A stretch of DNA of 64,000 nt from Betaproteobacteria bacterium (GCA_016183615.1 JACPEG010000037.1:1-64000); one strand, 5' to 3'; positions 6,709 through 17,245 are shown, counted from the first letter of the stretch. Notes: a model not told the origin generated them from the letters alone. Numbers and translations: made by a program.

Positions 6709-8593
6709 CGTCGTCCTCCGCCTGGGGCTGCATGGCCCTGGGCAGCTTGCCCAGCAGGTAGTAGTCGAGGACCTGGCGCGCGATGGGCGCGGCGGTGCGG
6801 GCGCCGAAGCCGCCGTTCTCCACCAGCACGGCGAGCGCGATTTTGGGCTCCTCGGCCGGGGCGAAGGCGATGAACAGCGAGTGGTCCCGCAACCGCTCCT
6901 GCACCCGGCTCTCGACGTATTTCTCCCCCTTCATGCTGAACATCTGGGCGGTGCCGGTCTTTCCGCCGGAGACGTACTCGGCCCCGGCGAAGGCCCGCGC
7001 CCCGGTGCCCTCCCGGTTCACGCCCACCATGGCGCGCTTGACGAACTCCAGGTGCTGGGGCTTGAGCGGCACGGTGCGCGTGGGCTGCGGCTCGATCTGG
7101 CGCCGCTCGCCGCTGCCGCTGCGCTCGACGAACTGCACCAGGTGCGGCCGGAACATGACGCCGTCGTTGGCCAGCGTCGCCACCGCCTGCGCCAGCTGGA
7201 TCGGCGTGTAGGCGTTGTAGCCCTGGCCGATGCCGATGGAGATGGTCTCTCCGGCGTACCACTTCTGCTGCTCGGGTTTCCGGAAGCGGCGCTGCTTCCA
7301 CTCCTGGGACGGCAGGACCCCCTCCGATTCGCCCTCGATGTCGACGCCGGTGCGGCTGCCGAACCCGAACTGGCGCATGAAGCCGGCGATGGCGTCGATC
7401 CCGAGATCGTTGGCCAGCATGTAGTAATAGGTGTCGCTGGAGGCGACGATCGACTTGTACATGTCGACGATGCCGTGGCCCCCGGGCTTGCTGTCGCGGA
7501 AGCGGTGGCCGCCGAAGGTGAAATAGCCCGGGTCGGAAATGGTCTGGTGGATGGTGCGTTTCCCCAGCTCCAGGGCGGCGAGCGCCATGTAGGGCTTGAA
7601 GGTGGAGCCGGGCGGATACACGCCCCGCAGCGCCCGGTTGTTGAGGGGACGATCCAGGGAATTGTTGAGCGCCTCCCAGTTCTGGGGATCGATGCCTTCG
7701 ACGAACAGGTTGGGGTCGAAGCCGGGCCTGGAGACAAAGGCGAGCACGCCCCCTGTGGCGGGCTCGATTGCGACCAGGGCGCCGCGATTTCCGCCGAAGG
7801 CCTGCTCCGCCACCTCCTGAAGGCGCGCATCCAGGGCCAGGGTGAGGTTGTTGCCGGACACCGGCGGGGTGCGCGACAGCGTGCGCACCGCGCGGCCGCC
7901 CGCGTCCACTTCCACCTGCTCGAAGCCGGTGATGCCGTGCAGCTCCCGCTCGTAGCTCTGCTCGATGCCCACCTTGCCGATGTAGTCGGAACCCCGGTAG
8001 TTGGGATACTCGCCGTCCTCGTGGAGTTTTTCCAGGTCGCGGTCGTTGATGCGGCCGATGTAGCCCACCACGTGGGACGCACTTTCGCCCCGCGGGTAGT
8101 GGCGGAACAGCCTGGCCTTGATTTCCACCCCGGGGAAGCGGAAGCGGTTGGCGGCGAAGCGCGCCGCCTCCACGTCCGAGAGCAGGGTGCGGATCGGCAG
8201 GCTCTCGAAGCTCGTGCTCTCGTCGAGGAGCTTCCTGAAGCGCTTGCGGTCCTTGGGCGCGACGTCCACGACCTCCGCCAGCGCGTCGATGGTCGCCTCG
8301 AGGTCGGCGACCTTGCCCGGCGTGATCTCCAGGGTGTAGGCGGAATAGTTGTGGGCCAGCACCTCGCCGTTGCGGTCGAGGATGAGGCCGCGGTTCGGCA
8401 CCACCGGCACGATGGATATGCGGTTGGCCTCGGCCTGGGTCCGGTAGTGCTCGTACTGCACCACCTGCAGGTAGACGAAGCGCCCCAGCAGCAGCGCGAA
8501 CAGGGTGAGCACGAACCCGGCGGCGATGGCCAGCCGCAGCCGGAAGTAGTACAGCTCCCGCTGGTGGTTCCTGATCTCGACCCGGCGCTTCAT
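6695..8593 (-). CDS. mrdA: Penicillin-binding protein 2 (elongation transpeptidase)
   Basis: A 632-residue class B PBP. An N-terminal membrane anchor (residues ~20-42) precedes the pedestal domain and the C-terminal transpeptidase: STFKPYMALA (SxxK nucleophile), SSDTYYYML (second motif) and SGGKTGTAQ (KTG motif), all intact. It cross-links new peptidoglycan with RodA in the Rod complex. The frame is open further upstream to 8662, but ATG 8593 (MKRRVEIRNHQ) gives the family N-terminus and the upstream codons come from an intergenic repeat. It overlaps rodA by 14 nt and follows mreD across a repeat-filled gap. Confidence 0.96.
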   Translation of the reverse strand: MKRRVEIRNHQRELYYFRLRLAIAAGFVLTLFALLLGRFVYLQVVQYEHYRTQAEANRISIVPVVPNRGLILDRNGEVLAHNYSAYTLEITPGKVADLEATIDALAEVVDVAPKDRKRFRKLLDESTSFESLPIRTLLSDVEAARFAANRFRFPGVEIKARLFRHYPRGESASHVVGYIGRINDRDLEKLHEDGEYPNYRGSDYIGKVGIEQSYERELHGITGFEQVEVDAGGRAVRTLSRTPPVSGNNLTLALDARLQEVAEQAFGGNRGALVAIEPATGGVLAFVSRPGFDPNLFVEGIDPQNWEALNNSLDRPLNNRALRGVYPPGSTFKPYMALAALELGKRTIHQTISDPGYFTFGGHRFRDSKPGGHGIVDMYKSIVASSDTYYYMLANDLGIDAIAGFMRQFGFGSRTGVDIEGESEGVLPSQEWKQRRFRKPEQQKWYAGETISIGIGQGYNAYTPIQLAQAVATLANDGVMFRPHLVQFVERSGSGERRQIEPQPTRTVPLKPQHLEFVKRAMVGVNREGTGARAFAGAEYVSGGKTGTAQMFSMKGEKYVESRVQERLRDHSLFIAFAPAEEPKIALAVLVENGGFGARTAAPIARQVLDYYLLGKLPRAMQPQAEDDDATD

Positions 8594-8631
8594 GCTATTC
8601 GAAACCTCTCGCCGCAACGATGTGGCGACCG

Positions 8632-8725
8632 GGTAGGTTGGGCTCCGCCTCGCGGAGCCCAACGCTGCGGCGGGATGCAGAATGGCGTTGGGCTTCGGTC
8701 CCGGCGGCCGAAGCCCAACCTACCC
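8632..8725. repeat. GTAGGTTGGGC-family inverted repeats
   Basis: Two hairpins back to back, GGGCTCCGCC-TCG-style and GGGCTTCGG...CCGAAGCCC, framed by GTAGGTTGGG and CCCAACCTAC. The same family occurs at 13328-13410 and 57522-57613. It fills most of the mreD-mrdA gap. Confidence 0.85.
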
Positions 8726-8767
8726 GCTCAAGATGATCCGCGTTCATCTGCGTGAATCCGCGGGTTC

Positions 8768-9289
8768 CTATACGGTGTCGGGATCGGGCTTGGGCCGGCG
8801 CGGCAATTGCAGCAGCACCGACAGCACCGGCCACAGGGCCGCGCCCAACGCGCTTCCCACGAAATACGACCAGCCCGGGAACCCGGCGCCGGCGGCGAGA
8901 TGCACCAGCACCATGATCACCTGGGCCGCGAGCAGCATGGGCAGCACGTGCAGCACTTGGTGGCGCAGCTCGAACATCAGCACCCGCCGGTGCAGCACGA
9001 TGCCGATGAAGGCGAGCAGCGCGTACGCCAGCGCGTGCTGGCCGAACAGGCTGGCATCCGCGATGTCCATCACCAGCCCGAGGGCCCAGGCGCCGGCGAG
9101 CCCGAGCTTGCGCGGCTGGTGGATGCACCAGTAGAGCACCAGCACGGCGACGAAGTCAGGCTTGATCCAGAGCAGCACCCCCGCCCAGGGCAGGAGGTTC
9201 AGCAGCACGGCCGCGACGAAGGTGACGACGATGAAGCCGGCCTTCACCGGGAGCAGGAGTTCCTGGGCCCTTACCGGCGTGCTCGCCAT
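8768..9289 (-). CDS. mreD: Rod-shape determining protein MreD
   Basis: A 173-residue polytopic membrane protein with five to six hydrophobic segments, matching MreD in size and place. Recognisable traits are 'PWAGVLLWIKPDFVAVLVLYW' and GLAGAWALGLVMDIADASLFGQHAL, the latter containing the conserved G-x-x-x-D-x-x-x-x-x-x-G-x-H MreD signature. MreD binds MreC and helps recruit the PBP2-RodA synthase. It starts one base after the mreC stop, indicating tight coupling. Confidence 0.93.
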   Translation of the reverse strand: MASTPVRAQELLLPVKAGFIVVTFVAAVLLNLLPWAGVLLWIKPDFVAVLVLYWCIHQPRKLGLAGAWALGLVMDIADASLFGQHALAYALLAFIGIVLHRRVLMFELRHQVLHVLPMLLAAQVIMVLVHLAAGAGFPGWSYFVGSALGAALWPVLSVLLQLPRRPKPDPDTV

Positions 9290-9290
9290 G

Positions 9291-10187
9291 CTAGCGCTTC
9301 CCTTTCCGCGCCCTGACCTTGGGCTCGGCCGGCTGCGCCGGCTGCTCCGGAGCCTTGGGCCGCTCGGCGAGGATCAGCACCTGGCGGTGGCGGTCCACCC
9401 CGCCCGCGGGCGTGCAGAAGATGCGCGCGAAGGGGTCCGCGGCGTTGCGCTCGATGCGCGCAACCCGCGCCACCGGCAGCCCCGCGGGGTAGGTGCCGTC
9501 GATGCCGGAGGTGACCAGCAGGTCGCCGTTCTGGATGTCGGCGTTGACCGGCATGTAGCGCAGTTCCAGGGCGCCGTCCTGGCCGGACCCGAACACGATG
9601 GCGCGCAGGCCGCTGCGCACCATCTGCACCGGCACCGCGTGATCCTTCTCGGTGATCAGCGTGACCTCCGAGATCCAGGGATAGGACCGGGTGACCTGTC
9701 CCACGACGCCGGCCTCGTCCACCACCACCTGCCCCGCCCTGATGCCGTGGCTCGCGCCCCGGTCCAGGACGATCTTGCGGGAAAACGGGTCGCGCCCGCC
9801 GTAGAGCACTTCCGCCGCCACCGCCCCGCCCTCGAAGCGCGGGCGGGTTTCCAGCAGCTTGCGCAACCGGGCGTTTTCCGCGGCCAGGGCATCGAGCTGC
9901 TGGCCCCGGACCGACTGCAGGAGCTTCTCCTGGCGCAGCCGGGCGTTTTCCTCGGTGAGGCTTGCCTGGGTGACGAAGAACTCGGAAACCCGCTCGTAGA
10001 TCTCGCTCGGGGCGGTGGCCAGGCGCTGCAGCGGGTAGAGCACCACGGCCACGCCCTGGCGGATGCCCTCGAGGTAGCGGTAGCGCGCGTCCCCGAACAG
10101 CAGCAGCAGCGACAGCAGGGAGAAGAACGCGAGGCGGGCGAGGGGGGAGGGACCGCGATGGAAAAACGGAGGGGGCTGGTGTTCCAT
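9291..10187 (-). CDS. mreC: Rod-shape determining protein MreC
   Basis: A 298-residue bitopic protein: one N-terminal membrane segment (~residues 18-36), a coiled-coil (~65-110; ENARLRQEKLL, LAAENARLRKLLETR) and a periplasmic beta-rich tandem domain (~115-280) with 'DRGASHGIRAGQVVVDEAG', GVVGQV and LVTSGIDGTYPAGLPVA, all MreC hallmarks. The Lys/Arg-rich tail is ordinary. MreC activates PBP2 in the elongasome. An inverted repeat of 90 bp separates it from mreB; mreD follows at +1 nt. Confidence 0.95.
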   Translation of the reverse strand: MEHQPPPFFHRGPSPLARLAFFSLLSLLLLFGDARYRYLEGIRQGVAVVLYPLQRLATAPSEIYERVSEFFVTQASLTEENARLRQEKLLQSVRGQQLDALAAENARLRKLLETRPRFEGGAVAAEVLYGGRDPFSRKIVLDRGASHGIRAGQVVVDEAGVVGQVTRSYPWISEVTLITEKDHAVPVQMVRSGLRAIVFGSGQDGALELRYMPVNADIQNGDLLVTSGIDGTYPAGLPVARVARIERNAADPFARIFCTPAGGVDRHRQVLILAERPKAPEQPAQPAEPKVRARKGKR

Positions 10188-10190
10188 TGC

Positions 10191-10280
10191 GCAGCTGTCA
10201 GCGATCAGCTGTCAGCCATCAGCCCGTCCTCCACCAAAACCGCCCGGGTTTTGGCTGAAAGCTGACTGCTGACAGCTGGG
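10191..10280. repeat. Inverted repeat with CAGCTGTCAGC arms
   Basis: CAGCTGTCAGC at 10192-10202 and its exact complement at 10268-10278 enclose an inner stem (CCAAAACC ... GGTTTTGG). A related element with TCAGC units lies at 32475-32570. It occupies the mreC-mreB gap. Confidence 0.8.
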
Positions 10281-10285
10281 CACGG

Positions 10286-11448
<1,163 letters not shown>

Positions 11449-11736
11449 ATGGCTCTCTCCCTCGAAGACGTCCATCGCATCGCCTATCTCGCCCGGATCG
11501 CGGTGCAAGACGCCGAAGCCCGGCAGGTGCTCGGCCAGCTCCAGGGCATCTTCGGCCTGATCGAGGAAATGCAGGCGGTCGATACCGCTGGCATCGCGCC
11601 CATGGCCCACGCCCAGGACGTCACCCAACGCCTGCGTGAGGACCGGGTCGCGGAAACCGACCAGCACCCGCTGTTCCAGTCGGTGGCGCCCCAGGTGGAA
11701 GCGGGGCTCTATCTGGTGCCGAAAGTGATCGAATAG
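11449..11736 (+). CDS. gatC: Asp/Glu-tRNA amidotransferase subunit C
   Basis: A 95-residue GatC: '[16 protein letters not shown]' at the start, [19 protein letters not shown] in the middle, and the typical tail LRED.V.ET.....[19 protein letters not shown]. GatC is the belt that holds GatA and GatB together. It is the first gene of a gatC-gatA-gatB series on the plus strand, although each gap (72 bp and 294 bp) is filled by repeats, so cotranscription is likely but not certain. Confidence 0.95.
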   Translation: MALSLEDVHRIAYLARIAVQDAEARQVLGQLQGIFGLIEEMQAVDTAGIAPMAHAQDVTQRLREDRVAETDQHPLFQSVAPQVEAGLYLVPKVIE

Positions 11737-11740
11737 CAGC

Positions 11741-11793
11741 GTAGGGCGGGCTGTGCCCGCCGGTTCAGGATTGGCGGGTTCAACCCGCCCTAC
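11741..11793. repeat. GTAGGGCGGG hairpin repeat between gatC and gatA
   Basis: GTAGGGCGGGCTGTGCCCGCC and GGCGGGTTCAACCCGCCCTAC are two hairpins inside an outer inverted repeat (GTAGGGCGGG / CCCGCCCTAC). Common intergenic repeat type in high-GC proteobacteria. Confidence 0.85.
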
Positions 11794-11808
11794 GGAATTC
11801 AGCGCCCC

Positions 11809-13263
11809 ATGCTCAATGCCAGTCTCAAAGAACTCGCTGCCCGGCTCTCCGCGGGGAAGCTGTCCAGCGTCGACCTGACGGGGGAATTCCTAAAAAGAAT
11901 CAAGGCGCTGAACCCCAGGCTCAACGCCTTCATCACGGTCGATGAGGCGGCGAGCCTGGCCGAGGCCCGGGCCGCCGACGCCCTGCGGGCGGCCGGCCGT
12001 GCCACTCCCCTCACTGGAATTCCCATCGCCTGGAAGGACATCTTCTGCACCAGGGGGTGGCTCACCACCTGCGGCTCGAAGATTCTGTCCAACTTCGTCT
12101 CTCCCTATGACGCCCACGTGGTGGAGCGGCTGAAGGCCGCCGGGACGGTGAGCCTGGGCAAGACCAACATGGACGAGTTCGCCATGGGGTCCAGCAACGA
12201 GACTTCCTTCTATGGCCCGGTGAAGAATCCCTGGGACGAGCGGGCGGTCCCCGGGGGCAGCTCGGGGGGCTCCGCCGCCGCGGTGGCGGCGCGCCTGGCG
12301 CCGGCGGCCACCGGCACCGACACCGGCGGCTCGATCCGCCAGCCCGCGGCCCTTTGCGGCATCTCCGGCATCAAGCCCACCTACGGGGTGGTCTCCCGCT
12401 ACGGCATGATCGCCTTTGCCTCCTCACTGGACCAGGGCGGACCGATGGCGAAGAGCGCCGAGGACCTGGCGTGGCTTCTCAACGCCATGGCGGGCTTCGA
12501 CCAGCGGGATTCCACCAGCCTGAATCGGGAGCCCGAGGACGACGGCCGGGACCTGGAGCGGCCGCTCACGGGCCTGAGGATCGGCCTGCCCCGGGAATAT
12601 TTCGCCGAGGGCCTGGCCGCCGACGTGGCGAAGGCGGTGGATGTGGCCATCGCCGAGTGCCGCAAGCTGGGTGCAACCACGGTGGAAGTGAGCCTGCCCA
12701 AAACCCGGCTTTCGGTGCCCGCCTACTACGTGCTGGCGCCGGCGGAGGCCTCCAGCAACCTGGCCCGCTTCGATGGGGTGCGCTACGGCTACCGCGCGCC
12801 GCGCTACTCCGACCTCATGGACATGTACCGGAAGACCCGGGCCGAGGGCTTCGGTGCGGAGGTGAAGCGGCGCATCCTGATCGGCACCTACGTGCTCTCG
12901 CACGGCTATTACGACGCCTACTACCTGCAGGCCCAGAAGCTGCGCCGCCTCATCGCCGACGATTTCAGGAAGGCCTTCGAAGCGTGCGACGTGATCATGG
13001 GCCCGACTTCCCCCACCACTGCCTTCAACCTGGGCGAGCGCACCGCCGACCCGGTGCAGATGTATCTCTCCGACATCTACACCATCGCGGTCAACCTGGC
13101 GGGGCTGCCCGGGATGTCGATTCCCTGCGGCTTCGGGGACAAGGGCCGGCCGGTGGGGCTGCAGATCGTCGGCAACTATTTTGCGGAAGCGAAGATGCTC
13201 AACGTCGCCCACCGGTACCAGAAGGCGACCGACTGGCATCTGCGGCTGCCGCCTAACATCTGA
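11809..13263 (+). CDS. gatA: Asp/Glu-tRNA amidotransferase subunit A
   Basis: A 484-residue amidase-signature enzyme. The Ser-cisSer-Lys triad region is visible: [10 protein letters not shown] (catalytic Lys), [13 protein letters not shown] and [17 protein letters not shown] (cis-Ser and nucleophilic Ser). GatA releases ammonia from glutamine and channels it to GatB, so that Glu-tRNA(Gln) and/or Asp-tRNA(Asn) are amidated. Length is normal and the frame intact. It lies between gatC and gatB on the plus strand. Confidence 0.97.
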   Translation: MLNASLKELAARLSAGKLSSVDLTGEFLKRIKALNPRLNAFITVDEAASLAEARAADALRAAGRATPLTGIPIAWKDIFCTRGWLTTCGSKILSNFVSPYDAHVVERLKAAGTVSLGKTNMDEFAMGSSNETSFYGPVKNPWDERAVPGGSSGGSAAAVAARLAPAATGTDTGGSIRQPAALCGISGIKPTYGVVSRYGMIAFASSLDQGGPMAKSAEDLAWLLNAMAGFDQRDSTSLNREPEDDGRDLERPLTGLRIGLPREYFAEGLAADVAKAVDVAIAECRKLGATTVEVSLPKTRLSVPAYYVLAPAEASSNLARFDGVRYGYRAPRYSDLMDMYRKTRAEGFGAEVKRRILIGTYVLSHGYYDAYYLQAQKLRRLIADDFRKAFEACDVIMGPTSPTTAFNLGERTADPVQMYLSDIYTIAVNLAGLPGMSIPCGFGDKGRPVGLQIVGNYFAEAKMLNVAHRYQKATDWHLRLPPNI

Positions 13264-13327
13264 ACCACAGACACAGAGACGCAGAGGACTTTAAATCCGC
13301 CAACTTGGCGAATGTGAGCCAGCAACC

Positions 13328-13410
13328 GTAGGTTGGGCTCCGCTTGCGGAGCCCAACAACGACATTTGCGGTGTCCGCGGTGTTTGGTTGGGCATAAATG
13401 CCCAACCTAC
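13328..13410. repeat. GTAGGTTGGGC-family inverted repeats
   Basis: GTAGGTTGGGCTCCGC...GCGGAGCCCAAC followed by GGTTGGGCATAAATGCCCAACCTAC. Same family as 8632-8725 and 57522-57613. It lies in the 294-bp gatA-gatB gap, which holds no gene. Confidence 0.85.
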
Positions 13411-13448
13411 GCGTCTGGCATCTGCGCCTGCCGCCCGGAGCCTGAAAA

Positions 13449-13541
13449 GCGTTTCAATGCAAAGGCGCAAAGAACGCAAAGTTTTTGAACGCTCTCCCGG
13501 GTTGGGCTTCTCTTCTTCGCGCCCTTTGCGTCTTTGCGTTT
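13449..13541. repeat. CGCAAAG-family inverted repeat upstream of gatB
   Basis: GCAAAGGCGCAAAGAACGCAAAG on the left is answered by CGCGCCCTTTGCG-TCTTTGCGTTT on the right, ending 16 bp before the gatB ATG. Same family at 24893-24970 and 51334-51480. Together with 13328-13410 this accounts for nearly all of the gatA-gatB gap. Confidence 0.8.
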
Positions 13542-13557
13542 AATGAGGTCTTGAACC

Positions 13558-14991
13558 ATGCAATGGGAAATCGTCATCGGGCTTGAGACCCACGCCCAGC
13601 TTTCGACCCGCTCGAAGATCTTCTCGGGCGCCGCGACCGCGTTCGGCGCGGCGCCCAACGTCCAGGCCTGCGCGGTGGACATCGCGCTGCCGGGGGTGCT
13701 GCCGGTGCTGAACGGGGCGGCGGTGGAGAAGGCGATCCGCTTCGGGCTCGCGGTGGGCGGGCAGGTGAGCCGCCGCTCCGTTTTCGCCCGCAAGAACTAC
13801 TTCTACCCGGATCTGCCCAAGGGCTACCAGATCAGCCAGTACGAGCTGCCCATCGTGGTGGGCGGGTCCATCGCGATCCGGGTGGGGGACGCCGAGAAAA
13901 CCGTGCGGCTCACCCGCGCCCACCTGGAGGAAGACGCCGGCAAGTCGCTGCACGAGGACTTCCACGGCATGACCGGCATCGATTTGAACCGCGCCGGCAC
14001 GCCGCTGCTGGAGATCGTCTCCGAGCCCGACTTGCGCTCGGCCTCCGAGGCGGTGGCCTACGCGAAGGCGCTGCACTCGCTGGTGCGCTGGATCGGCATC
14101 TGCGACGGCAACATGCAGGAGGGCTCGTTCCGCTGCGACGCCAACGTGTCGGTGCGGCCGAAGGGCAGCGACACGCTCGGCACCCGCTGCGAGATCAAGA
14201 ACCTGAACTCGTTCCGTTTTCTCGAGCACGCCATCAACTTCGAGGCCCGGCGCCAGATCGAGATCCTGGAGGACGGCGGGAGGATCGAGCTGGAGACGCG
14301 GCTCTACGACCCGGACCGGGACGAGACCCGCTCCATGCGCTCGAAGGAAGAGGCCCACGACTACCGCTATTTCCCCGATCCCGACCTGCTGCCGCTGGAG
14401 GTATCGGAGGCCTGGATCGAGGAAGTGCGTAGGAGCCTTCCCGAGCTGCCGGAAGCCAAGCGTGCCCGCTACGTGGCCGAATACGGGCTCCCCGCCTACG
14501 ACGCCGCGATGCTGACGGCAAGCCAGGAGATGGCGGTATTTTTCGAAGACACGCTCAAGCACCTTCCGGGGGAGCCCAAGCTCGTCGCCAACTGGTTGAT
14601 GGGGGAACTCTCGGCCTGGCTCAACCGCTCCGGCCTGGAGCTCGCCGCGTCACCCATCCGGCCCGCGCAACTCGCCGGCCTGCTTGCGCGGGTGAAGGAC
14701 TTGACCCTTTCGGGCAAGATGGCGAAGGAAGTGTTCGAGGCCATGATGGCGGGCGAGGGGGAGGCCGACGCCATCATCGCGGCGCGCGGATTGAAGCAGA
14801 TTTCCGACACCGGGGCGATCGAGAAAATCGTGGACGAAGTGCTCGCCGCGAACCCGAAGTCGGTCGAGGAATTCAGAGCCGGCAAGGAAAACGCCTTCAA
14901 TTCGCTGGTGGGCCAGGTGATGAAGGCGACCCGCGGCAAGGCCAATCCCCAGCAGGTGAACGAGATTCTCAAGCGCAAGCTGGGCGGGTAA
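13558..14991 (+). CDS. gatB: Asp/Glu-tRNA amidotransferase subunit B
   Basis: A 477-residue GatB with the intact cradle domain: [36 protein letters not shown], '[11 protein letters not shown]', [28 protein letters not shown] and [10 protein letters not shown], then the helical and YqeY-like tail ([20 protein letters not shown]). GatB binds the misacylated tRNA, phosphorylates the side chain with ATP and uses ammonia from GatA. It completes the gatCAB set. Confidence 0.97.
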   Translation: MQWEIVIGLETHAQLSTRSKIFSGAATAFGAAPNVQACAVDIALPGVLPVLNGAAVEKAIRFGLAVGGQVSRRSVFARKNYFYPDLPKGYQISQYELPIVVGGSIAIRVGDAEKTVRLTRAHLEEDAGKSLHEDFHGMTGIDLNRAGTPLLEIVSEPDLRSASEAVAYAKALHSLVRWIGICDGNMQEGSFRCDANVSVRPKGSDTLGTRCEIKNLNSFRFLEHAINFEARRQIEILEDGGRIELETRLYDPDRDETRSMRSKEEAHDYRYFPDPDLLPLEVSEAWIEEVRRSLPELPEAKRARYVAEYGLPAYDAAMLTASQEMAVFFEDTLKHLPGEPKLVANWLMGELSAWLNRSGLELAASPIRPAQLAGLLARVKDLTLSGKMAKEVFEAMMAGEGEADAIIAARGLKQISDTGAIEKIVDEVLAANPKSVEEFRAGKENAFNSLVGQVMKATRGKANPQQVNEILKRKLGG

Positions 14992-15017
14992 TACCCACTC
15001 CAGATCCTGCGCATGTT

Positions 15018-15065
15018 CGTAGGGCCGAATTCATTCGGCCATGTGCGAATGAATTCGCACCTACG
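15018..15065. repeat. Inverted repeat CGTAGGG...CCTACG downstream of gatB
   Basis: CGTAGG/CCTACG enclose two small hairpins, CGAATTCATTCG and CGAATGAATTCG. Related in outer arms to the 'GTAGGAGCGAATTCATTCGCGA' elements near 36.8 and 43.5 kb. Confidence 0.75.
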
Positions 15066-15114
15066 CCGGATCGCGAATCGGAATAGGCGGGGGAACCGTT
15101 GATGATAGACCCCG

Positions 15115-15152
15115 AAAACAAAAACGGCCCCGGCGCAGTACGCCGGGGCCGT
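15115..15152 (-). terminator. Intrinsic terminator of the pyrE-DUF4124 operon
   Basis: On the minus strand a 12-bp perfect stem (ACGGCCCCGGCG / CGCCGGGGCCGT, loop TACTG) is followed by TTTTGTTTTC. It begins 9 bp after the DUF4124 stop. Confidence 0.92.
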
Positions 15153-15160
15153 TTCACCGT

Positions 15161-15730
15161 TCACTTCTTCTGCGTCAGCTCCCGGTAGCGCTCCTTGTCG
15201 GACTCGAACCTGGCCTTGATCCTTGCCTTGTCCTGCTGCTTCTGCGCGATCTCGGACTTCAGCCGCTGCACCTCGCGCTCCGCATCGGCGTCCTTGGTCT
15301 TGGCCAACTTGTCCTCGGCGTTCTTGAGCCGCGGCTCGATGCTCTTGATCGCAACATCGATCGGCTCCAGGTTGCGGTTCATGGCGAGATCGATTTCCTT
15401 CTCGCTGGTGTAGGTATTGAGCAGGGCCTTGTCCCGGCGCTGCTGGTCCTTGAGCTTCTGGGCCTCGGCCTTGCTCTGCAGCACCTCTTCTTCCTTGGCC
15501 TTCTGCTGCTCGGGGCTGAGGGCGCCCTCGGTCTTCTTGATGACCACGCCCTTGTTGGTCATCTGGGTCGTGGGCTTGCCGACACATTCGGGAGGCGCCA
15601 CCCTGTCGTAGTAATGGGTCTTGCCCTTGTCGTCCACGCATTTCTGCAGCGCAGCCGCAGCCGGCGCCGCCAGGCCTGCTGCCAGTCCCGCGGCCAGCAG
15701 GCAGCCAATCAGTGTTTTCCGGTCATACAT
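15161..15730 (-). CDS. Secreted DUF4124 coiled-coil protein
   Basis: A 189-residue protein: signal peptide of ~27 residues (LAAGLAAGLAAPAAAA), a DUF4124 segment (LQKCVDDKGKTHYYDRVAPP; the usual 'Y.C.d..G...Y.D.PP' pattern) and then two long charged helices rich in Glu, Lys and Gln (~70-189) that look like coiled coil. Periplasmic location is expected. DUF4124 has no settled function. The start overlaps the pyrE stop by 8 nt, so it is translated from the pyrE message; a strong terminator follows. Confidence 0.85.
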   Translation of the reverse strand: MYDRKTLIGCLLAAGLAAGLAAPAAAALQKCVDDKGKTHYYDRVAPPECVGKPTTQMTNKGVVIKKTEGALSPEQQKAKEEEVLQSKAEAQKLKDQQRRDKALLNTYTSEKEIDLAMNRNLEPIDVAIKSIEPRLKNAEDKLAKTKDADAEREVQRLKSEIAQKQQDKARIKARFESDKERYRELTQKK

Positions 15731-16373
15731 TCGCAGTCACTCCATAACGTTCACGATAATCCTCGACTGCCCGCAGGTTCTGCGCCAGGTCCCTTCTTTC
15801 CCGCAGGTAGCCGAGGAGGTCATCCAGGGTCGCGATGGCGATGACCGGGATGCCGTAATTGTCCCTCACTTCCTGGACCGCCGAAAGCTCGCCGCTGCCC
15901 TTTTCCATGCGGTCCAGGGCGATCGCGACGCCACAGGGTATAGCGTTCGAGGCCCTGATCAGGTTGACAGATTCCCGCACCGACGTTCCCGCCGAAATCA
16001 CGTCGTCCACGATCAGCACCCGGCCCCCCAGGGGCGCGCCGATGACGGTTCCGCCTTCGCCGTGATCCTTGGCCTCCTTGCGGTTGAAGCTGAAGGGGAC
16101 GGCGACGCCCTGCTCCGCCAGGGCGATGGAAACCGCGGCCACCAGCGTGATTCCCTTGTAGGCGGGGCCGAACAGCATGTCGAACCGCACATTACTCGCC
16201 AGCAGGGCTTTCGCGTAGAATTGCCCGAGCCGCCGCAGGGACTCGCCGTCGTGGAACAGCCCGGCGTTGAAGAAATACGGAGAGAGCCGCCCCGCCTTGG
16301 TCCTGAACTCGCCAAAGCACAGCACCTTGCGGCTCAACGCGAATTCGATGAAATCCCTGCGAAAGTCGCCCAT
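15723..16373 (-). CDS. pyrE: Orotate phosphoribosyltransferase
   Basis: A 216-residue OPRTase starting at ATG 16373 (MGDFRRDFIEFALSRKVL). Key parts: GEFRTKAGRLSPYFFNAGLF, 'FGPAYKGITLVAAVSIALAE', FNRKEAKDHGEGG (flexible catalytic loop with Lys-Asp-His) and RVLIVDDVISAGTSVRES (PRPP-binding motif). It converts orotate and PRPP to OMP in pyrimidine synthesis. The gene is divergent from xth across an 82-bp gap and translationally coupled to the DUF4124 gene. Confidence 0.96.
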   Translation of the reverse strand: MGDFRRDFIEFALSRKVLCFGEFRTKAGRLSPYFFNAGLFHDGESLRRLGQFYAKALLASNVRFDMLFGPAYKGITLVAAVSIALAEQGVAVPFSFNRKEAKDHGEGGTVIGAPLGGRVLIVDDVISAGTSVRESVNLIRASNAIPCGVAIALDRMEKGSGELSAVQEVRDNYGIPVIAIATLDDLLGYLRERRDLAQNLRAVEDYRERYGVTANV

Positions 16374-16455
16374 GTGGTGAATCCCGGCTGCCCGGCACAC
16401 CCGGTGAAATTCACCGGGCCGGCCCTAATGTAAGCCGAGCCACGGTTTTTTTCCA

Positions 16456-17235
16456 GTGCTCCGAGTCGTTACGCTCAATCTCAACGGCATCCGCTCCGCC
16501 GCGGCCAAGGGCGTTTTTCCCTGGCTCGCGCGGCGGCGCGCCGACGTGGTGTGCGTGCAGGAGCTGAAGGCCCAGGCCGCGGACATGACGCGGCACATGC
16601 TCAATCCGCGCGGAATGTTCGGCTACTTCCATTACGCGGAGAAGAAGGGCTACAGCGGCGTCGGGCTCTACTCGAAGCGCCAGCCCGACGCCCTGATCGA
16701 GGGCCTGGGCATCGCCGACATCGACGCCGAGGGCCGTTACCTGCAGGCGGATTTCGGCAAGCTGAGCGTGGTGTCCCTGTACCTGCCTTCGGGCTCCTCG
16801 TCCCCCGAGCGCCAGCAGGCCAAGTTCCGCTTCATGGCGCGGTTTCTTCCGCACCTGAGGAAACTCCGGGCGGGCGGCCGGCAGGTGATCCTGTGCGGGG
16901 ACTGGAACATCGCGCACCGGGAAATCGATCTCAGGAACTGGCGCTCCAACCAGAAAAACTCGGGCTTCCTGCCCGAAGAGCGGGCCTGGCTCACGCAGGT
17001 GCTGGATGAGCTCGGCTGGGTCGACGTTTATCGCCGCCTTTATCCCGGGGCCACCGGGGAGGCCTACACCTGGTGGTCGAACCGGGGCCAGGCCTGGGCC
17101 AAGAATGTGGGGTGGCGCATCGACTACCAGGTCGCCACGCCGGGGATCGCCTCGAAGGCGGTGGCGGCGTCGATCTACAAGAGGAAGCGCTTCTCGGATC
17201 ACGCGCCGTTGACCGTTGATTATGACCTCGAATGA
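16456..17235 (+). CDS. xth: Exodeoxyribonuclease III
   Basis: A 259-residue AP endonuclease/3' exonuclease with a GTG start at 16456. ExoIII signatures: VVTLNLNGIRSA, VVCVQELKAQ (metal Glu), YSGVGLYSKR, CGDWNIAHREIDL (Asp-Asn pair), NPGWRIDYQVAT-like (here NVGWRIDYQVATPG) and FSDHAPLTVDY (catalytic His). It acts in base-excision repair. Ten bases separate it from ampG, so they are probably cotranscribed. Confidence 0.95.
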   Translation: MLRVVTLNLNGIRSAAAKGVFPWLARRRADVVCVQELKAQAADMTRHMLNPRGMFGYFHYAEKKGYSGVGLYSKRQPDALIEGLGIADIDAEGRYLQADFGKLSVVSLYLPSGSSSPERQQAKFRFMARFLPHLRKLRAGGRQVILCGDWNIAHREIDLRNWRSNQKNSGFLPEERAWLTQVLDELGWVDVYRRLYPGATGEAYTWWSNRGQAWAKNVGWRIDYQVATPGIASKAVAASIYKRKRFSDHAPLTVDYDLE

Positions 17236-17245
17236 CTGCTTTTGA

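Noticed and set aside
4446..8755. Long plus-strand open frames across rlpA, rodA and mrdA
   Set aside because: Antisense shadows of well-identified minus-strand genes; compositions are implausible for proteins.
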